From Pseudomonadota bacterium (GTDB taxonomy: Bacteria > Pseudomonadota > Alphaproteobacteria > Rhizobiales > Xanthobacteraceae): a stretch of 7,002 nt of DNA. Shown in pieces: positions 4,660 through 7,002 of this stretch (position 1 is its first letter; every line of letters starts with the position of its first letter). The DNA is taken from positions 1 through 7,002 of the forward strand of contig JAEZEU010000124.1 in NCBI GenBank assembly GCA_023432885.1, read 5' to 3'. Position numbers and translations under genes: made by a program. A model generated the notes under the pieces. The model saw only the letters and a program-made list of their open reading frames with translations. It searched no databases and had not been told where the DNA came from.

Positions 4660-5824
4660 TCCCGTCCCGCTCAAATTCCCGCCGGAGCAGAAGGGCGACC
4701 CCTCCACGCCCGCGCGGCCGAAGCTTTCCGCCGAGCCGCGCCGCCGCCTGATGGCGGGCCTGCGCCGCTATCGCCGCTTCCTCCTGCTCGTCGTCGCGCC
4801 CCTGGTCGCCGCGCTGGCCGGCCTCACGCTGTATCTCAACGGCGGCCGTTACGTCACGACCGATGATGCCTATGTCGGCGCGCAGAAAGTGCTGATCACG
4901 CCGGATGTCTCGGGCAAGATCATCAGCGTCTCGGTAAAGGAAGGCCAGACCGTCGCGCCGGGCGACACGCTGTTCCAGATCGATCCCGTGCCTTTCCAGC
5001 TCGCGCTGGCGCAGGCGCGCGCCAAGCTGGAGGATGCCAAGACCAGTCACGCCAACCTCGCCGCCAACGTCAAGCTCTACTCGCAGACACAGCAAATCGT
5101 GGAGGCCGGGATTGCGATCAAGCAGCGCGACGTCGAACGCAAATCGTCGCTGGTCAAGAACAATTTCGGTTCGCAGCTCGATCTCGACAATTCCTCGACT
5201 GCGCTCGTCACCGCGCAGGCGCAATTGCAGCTCGTGAAGCAGCAGAAGTCGAACGCGTTGACGCAACTGCTCGGCAATCCCGACCTGCCGCTCGAAGAAT
5301 TCCCGGCGTACCTCCACGCCAAGGCCGTGCTCGACGACGCGCAGCGCAATCTCGACCTCACCACGGTCCGCGCGCCGATCAACGGCACGGCGACACAGGT
5401 TGAGCAGATCCAGCTTGGCCGATTCGTCACCGCCGGCACGCCGGTGTTCTCCGTCATGGACGTCGCCAATCCCTGGGTCGACGCCAATCCCAAGGAAAGC
5501 GATTTCACCTATGTCGCCGTCGGCCAGGAGGTCACGCTCGAGGTCGACGCCTTTCCGAACCATGTCTTCAAGGGCACGGTCGGTTCGCTCTCGCCCGGCA
5601 CCGGCGCGCAGTTTGCGATCCTGCCGCCGCAGAACGCCATGGGCAATTTCGTCAAGGTGGTGCAGCGCGTGCCGGTGCGGATCTATTTCGACAAGAACGA
5701 CCGCATGGTGCGCAAGCTGAAAGCAGGCATGAGCGTCTATACGACGATCGATACCAAGCACCAGCGTTCGCTGTCGGCGTTGCTCGGTCTCCGGCCAGCG
5801 GCGGCGAGCCACGAGCAGGACTGA
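4652..5824 (+). CDS. emrA: EmrA-like HlyD-family periplasmic adaptor (membrane fusion protein) of a multidrug efflux pump
   Basis: This 390-residue adaptor links an inner-membrane DHA2 pump to an outer-membrane channel. It has a basic cytoplasmic N-terminus (RRRLMAGLRRYRRF), one membrane helix at about residues 43-62, and then the periplasmic part. The EmrA signature TTDDAYVGA is at 69-77, and the first lipoyl half contains TPDVSGKIISVSVKEGQTVAPGDTLFQID. A long Gln/Ala/Leu-rich coiled-coil hairpin follows (about 112-235). The second lipoyl half contains TTVRAPINGT. The beta-barrel part carries SPGTGAQFAILPPQNAMGNF and VKVVQRVPVRI, both hallmarks of EmrA and VceA-type proteins. I chose ATG 4652 because AAAGGAA lies about eight bases upstream; the open frame runs further back, but only as an out-of-frame overlap with marR. 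It overlaps marR by eight bases and is followed by the pump gene after six bases. Length is typical. Exported compounds cannot be deduced. Confidence 0.95.
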   Translation: MADPVPLKFPPEQKGDPSTPARPKLSAEPRRRLMAGLRRYRRFLLLVVAPLVAALAGLTLYLNGGRYVTTDDAYVGAQKVLITPDVSGKIISVSVKEGQTVAPGDTLFQIDPVPFQLALAQARAKLEDAKTSHANLAANVKLYSQTQQIVEAGIAIKQRDVERKSSLVKNNFGSQLDLDNSSTALVTAQAQLQLVKQQKSNALTQLLGNPDLPLEEFPAYLHAKAVLDDAQRNLDLTTVRAPINGTATQVEQIQLGRFVTAGTPVFSVMDVANPWVDANPKESDFTYVAVGQEVTLEVDAFPNHVFKGTVGSLSPGTGAQFAILPPQNAMGNFVKVVQRVPVRIYFDKNDRMVRKLKAGMSVYTTIDTKHQRSLSALLGLRPAAASHEQD

Positions 5825-5830
5825 CCTGAC

Positions 5831-7002
5831 ATGACCACGCCGGCGCTGCCGTCCACCATGGTTCCGGGCCTGCGCCGGAACATGGTGACGATCTGCGCCA
5901 TGACCGCGACGATCATGCAGGCGCTGGACACCACCATCGCCAATGTCGCGCTGCCTTACATGCAGGGCTCGCTGTCGGCATCGCAAGACCAGATCAACTG
6001 GGTGCTGACCTCCTACATCGTCGCCGCGGCGATCATGACCGCGCCGGTGGGCTGGATCGCCAACCGCTTCGGGCGCAAGCGCATCTTCATCATCTGCTCG
6101 GCCGGATTCACCCTTGCATCGGTGCTGTGCGGCCTCGCGCAGGACATCACGCAGATGGTGGCGTTCCGCCTCATGCAAGGCGTGTTTGGCGCGGCGCTGG
6201 TGCCGCTGTCGCAGGCGGTGATGCTGGATTCCTACACGCTGCAGGAACGCGCGAAAGCGATGTCGATCTGGGGCATGGGCGTCATGATGGGCCCGATCAT
6301 GGGGCCGTCGCTGGGCGCCTGGCTGACCGAAACCTATTCCTGGCACTGGGTGTTCCTGGTCAACCTGCCGTTCGGCATCTTCACCGTGCTCGGCCTCATC
6401 ATCTTCATGGACGAGACCAGGAAGGACCAGGCGCTGCGCTTCGACTGGTTCGGCTTTGCCGCGCTGGCGGTCGCCATCGGTTCGCTGCAACTGGCGCTCG
6501 ACCGCGGCGAACAACTCGGCTGGCTGGAATCCAACGAAATCATTGCCGAATTCATCATCTCCGCGATCGGCTTCTACTATTTCTTCGCGCATTCCTTCAC
6601 GACGTCATCGCCCTTCATACAGTTTGCGATGTTCAAGGACCGGAATTTCGTCACCGGCTGCATCTTCATGGGCGTGATGGGGCTCGTGCTCTATTCCACC
6701 ATGGCGCTCGCCTCGCCCTTCCTGCAGAACGTGATCGGCTATCCCATCATCTCGGCGGGGCTGCTGCTCGCCACCCGCGGCTTCGGCACGTTCGTGGCGA
6801 TGATGATGGTCGGCCGCCTGATGCGCCATATCGAGGCGCGCACGCTGATCATCAGCGGACTCTCGCTCACCGCCTGGACGCTCTTTCACATGTCGGGATG
6901 GACAGATCAGACCGGCACGAACGAGATCATCGTCATCAGCGTCGCGCAGGGTTTTGGCTTCGGCCTCGTATTCGTACCGCTGTCCACCGTGGCGTTCCTG
7001 AC
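5831..7002 (+). CDS. emrB: EmrB-like DHA2-family major facilitator efflux pump (partial, cut by the window edge)
   Basis: At least 390 residues of an inner-membrane proton-coupled drug exporter are visible; EmrB proteins are usually about 510 residues with 14 membrane helices, so roughly the last quarter is missing. Motif D1 is LDTTIANVALP (32-42) in helix 1. Motif A is GWIANRFGRKR (74-84) in the loop after helix 2. Motif B is FRLMQGVFGA (112-121) in helix 4. The antiporter motif C lies at about 150-165 (GVMMGPIMGPSLGAWL). This set defines DHA family exporters, and the length of the N-terminal half plus the EmrA partner point to DHA2. The ATG follows the emrA stop by six bases, with AGGA ten bases upstream, so the genes are co-transcribed. 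There is no stop codon in frame through position 7002, and no frameshift or odd codon use. Substrate specificity is unknown; related pumps export hydrophobic uncouplers, bile salts, fatty acids or plant compounds. Confidence 0.95.
   Translation, partial: MTTPALPSTMVPGLRRNMVTICAMTATIMQALDTTIANVALPYMQGSLSASQDQINWVLTSYIVAAAIMTAPVGWIANRFGRKRIFIICSAGFTLASVLCGLAQDITQMVAFRLMQGVFGAALVPLSQAVMLDSYTLQERAKAMSIWGMGVMMGPIMGPSLGAWLTETYSWHWVFLVNLPFGIFTVLGLIIFMDETRKDQALRFDWFGFAALAVAIGSLQLALDRGEQLGWLESNEIIAEFIISAIGFYYFFAHSFTTSSPFIQFAMFKDRNFVTGCIFMGVMGLVLYSTMALASPFLQNVIGYPIISAGLLLATRGFGTFVAMMMVGRLMRHIEARTLIISGLSLTAWTLFHMSGWTDQTGTNEIIVISVAQGFGFGLVFVPLSTVAFL

Noticed and set aside
4586..6592. A 668-codon open frame on the minus strand covering emrA and most of the visible emrB.
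   Set aside because: It is antisense to two genes with clear family motifs. Its translation is rich in His, Arg, Asp and Gln without domains or membrane segments, the usual product of reading GC-rich genes backwards.

Overview
The window reads as a chromosomal housekeeping and accessory segment from a high-GC alphaproteobacterium. Nitrobacteraceae (a Bradyrhizobium or Rhodopseudomonas relative) is the best guess. It rests on strongly G/C-ending codons, the alphaproteobacterial look of IspG and Zur, and an intergenic palindrome resembling repeats I remember from Bradyrhizobium genomes. The species assignment is inference; no search was run.

Layout: (1) 12-1298, minus: ispG, the [4Fe-4S] enzyme of the penultimate MEP-pathway step, complete with all cluster ligands. 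(2) 1299-1558: a 260-base divergent intergenic region. It holds a short minus-strand reading frame with coding-like codon use but no start, a hairpin, and the ribosome binding site of the next gene. (3) 1559-2431, plus: a two-domain rhodanese-type sulfurtransferase. (4) 2432-2556: a convergent intergenic gap filled by a long palindromic repeat-like element. (5) 2557-3498, minus: an EamA/DMT family permease. (6) 3531-4037, minus: a Fur-superfamily regulator best matching Zur, 32 bases upstream of the permease gene and possibly co-transcribed with it. (7) 4038-4179: a divergent control region with an AT-rich patch of repeated and inverted half-sites that looks like an operator. (8) 4180-7002, plus: a marR-emrA-emrB type operon (MarR repressor, HlyD-family periplasmic adaptor, DHA2-family major facilitator pump). 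The pump gene runs off the right edge.

How the genes work together: the clearest unit is the right-hand operon. The MarR protein probably represses its own operon through the adjacent palindromes. The adaptor and pump should form an EmrAB-type tripartite exporter with an outer-membrane channel encoded elsewhere. The zur-permease pair is a possible second operon on the other strand, sharing the same control region. ispG and the sulfurtransferase gene are divergent neighbours with no obvious metabolic link beyond general Fe-S and sulfur chemistry.

I see no tRNA, rRNA, CRISPR array, insertion sequence, phage gene or defence system. All six main coding regions belong to known families, and I found no convincing undescribed system. 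The most unusual items are the start-less coding-like stretch upstream of ispG, the operator array in front of marR, and the palindromic element at 2445-2530.
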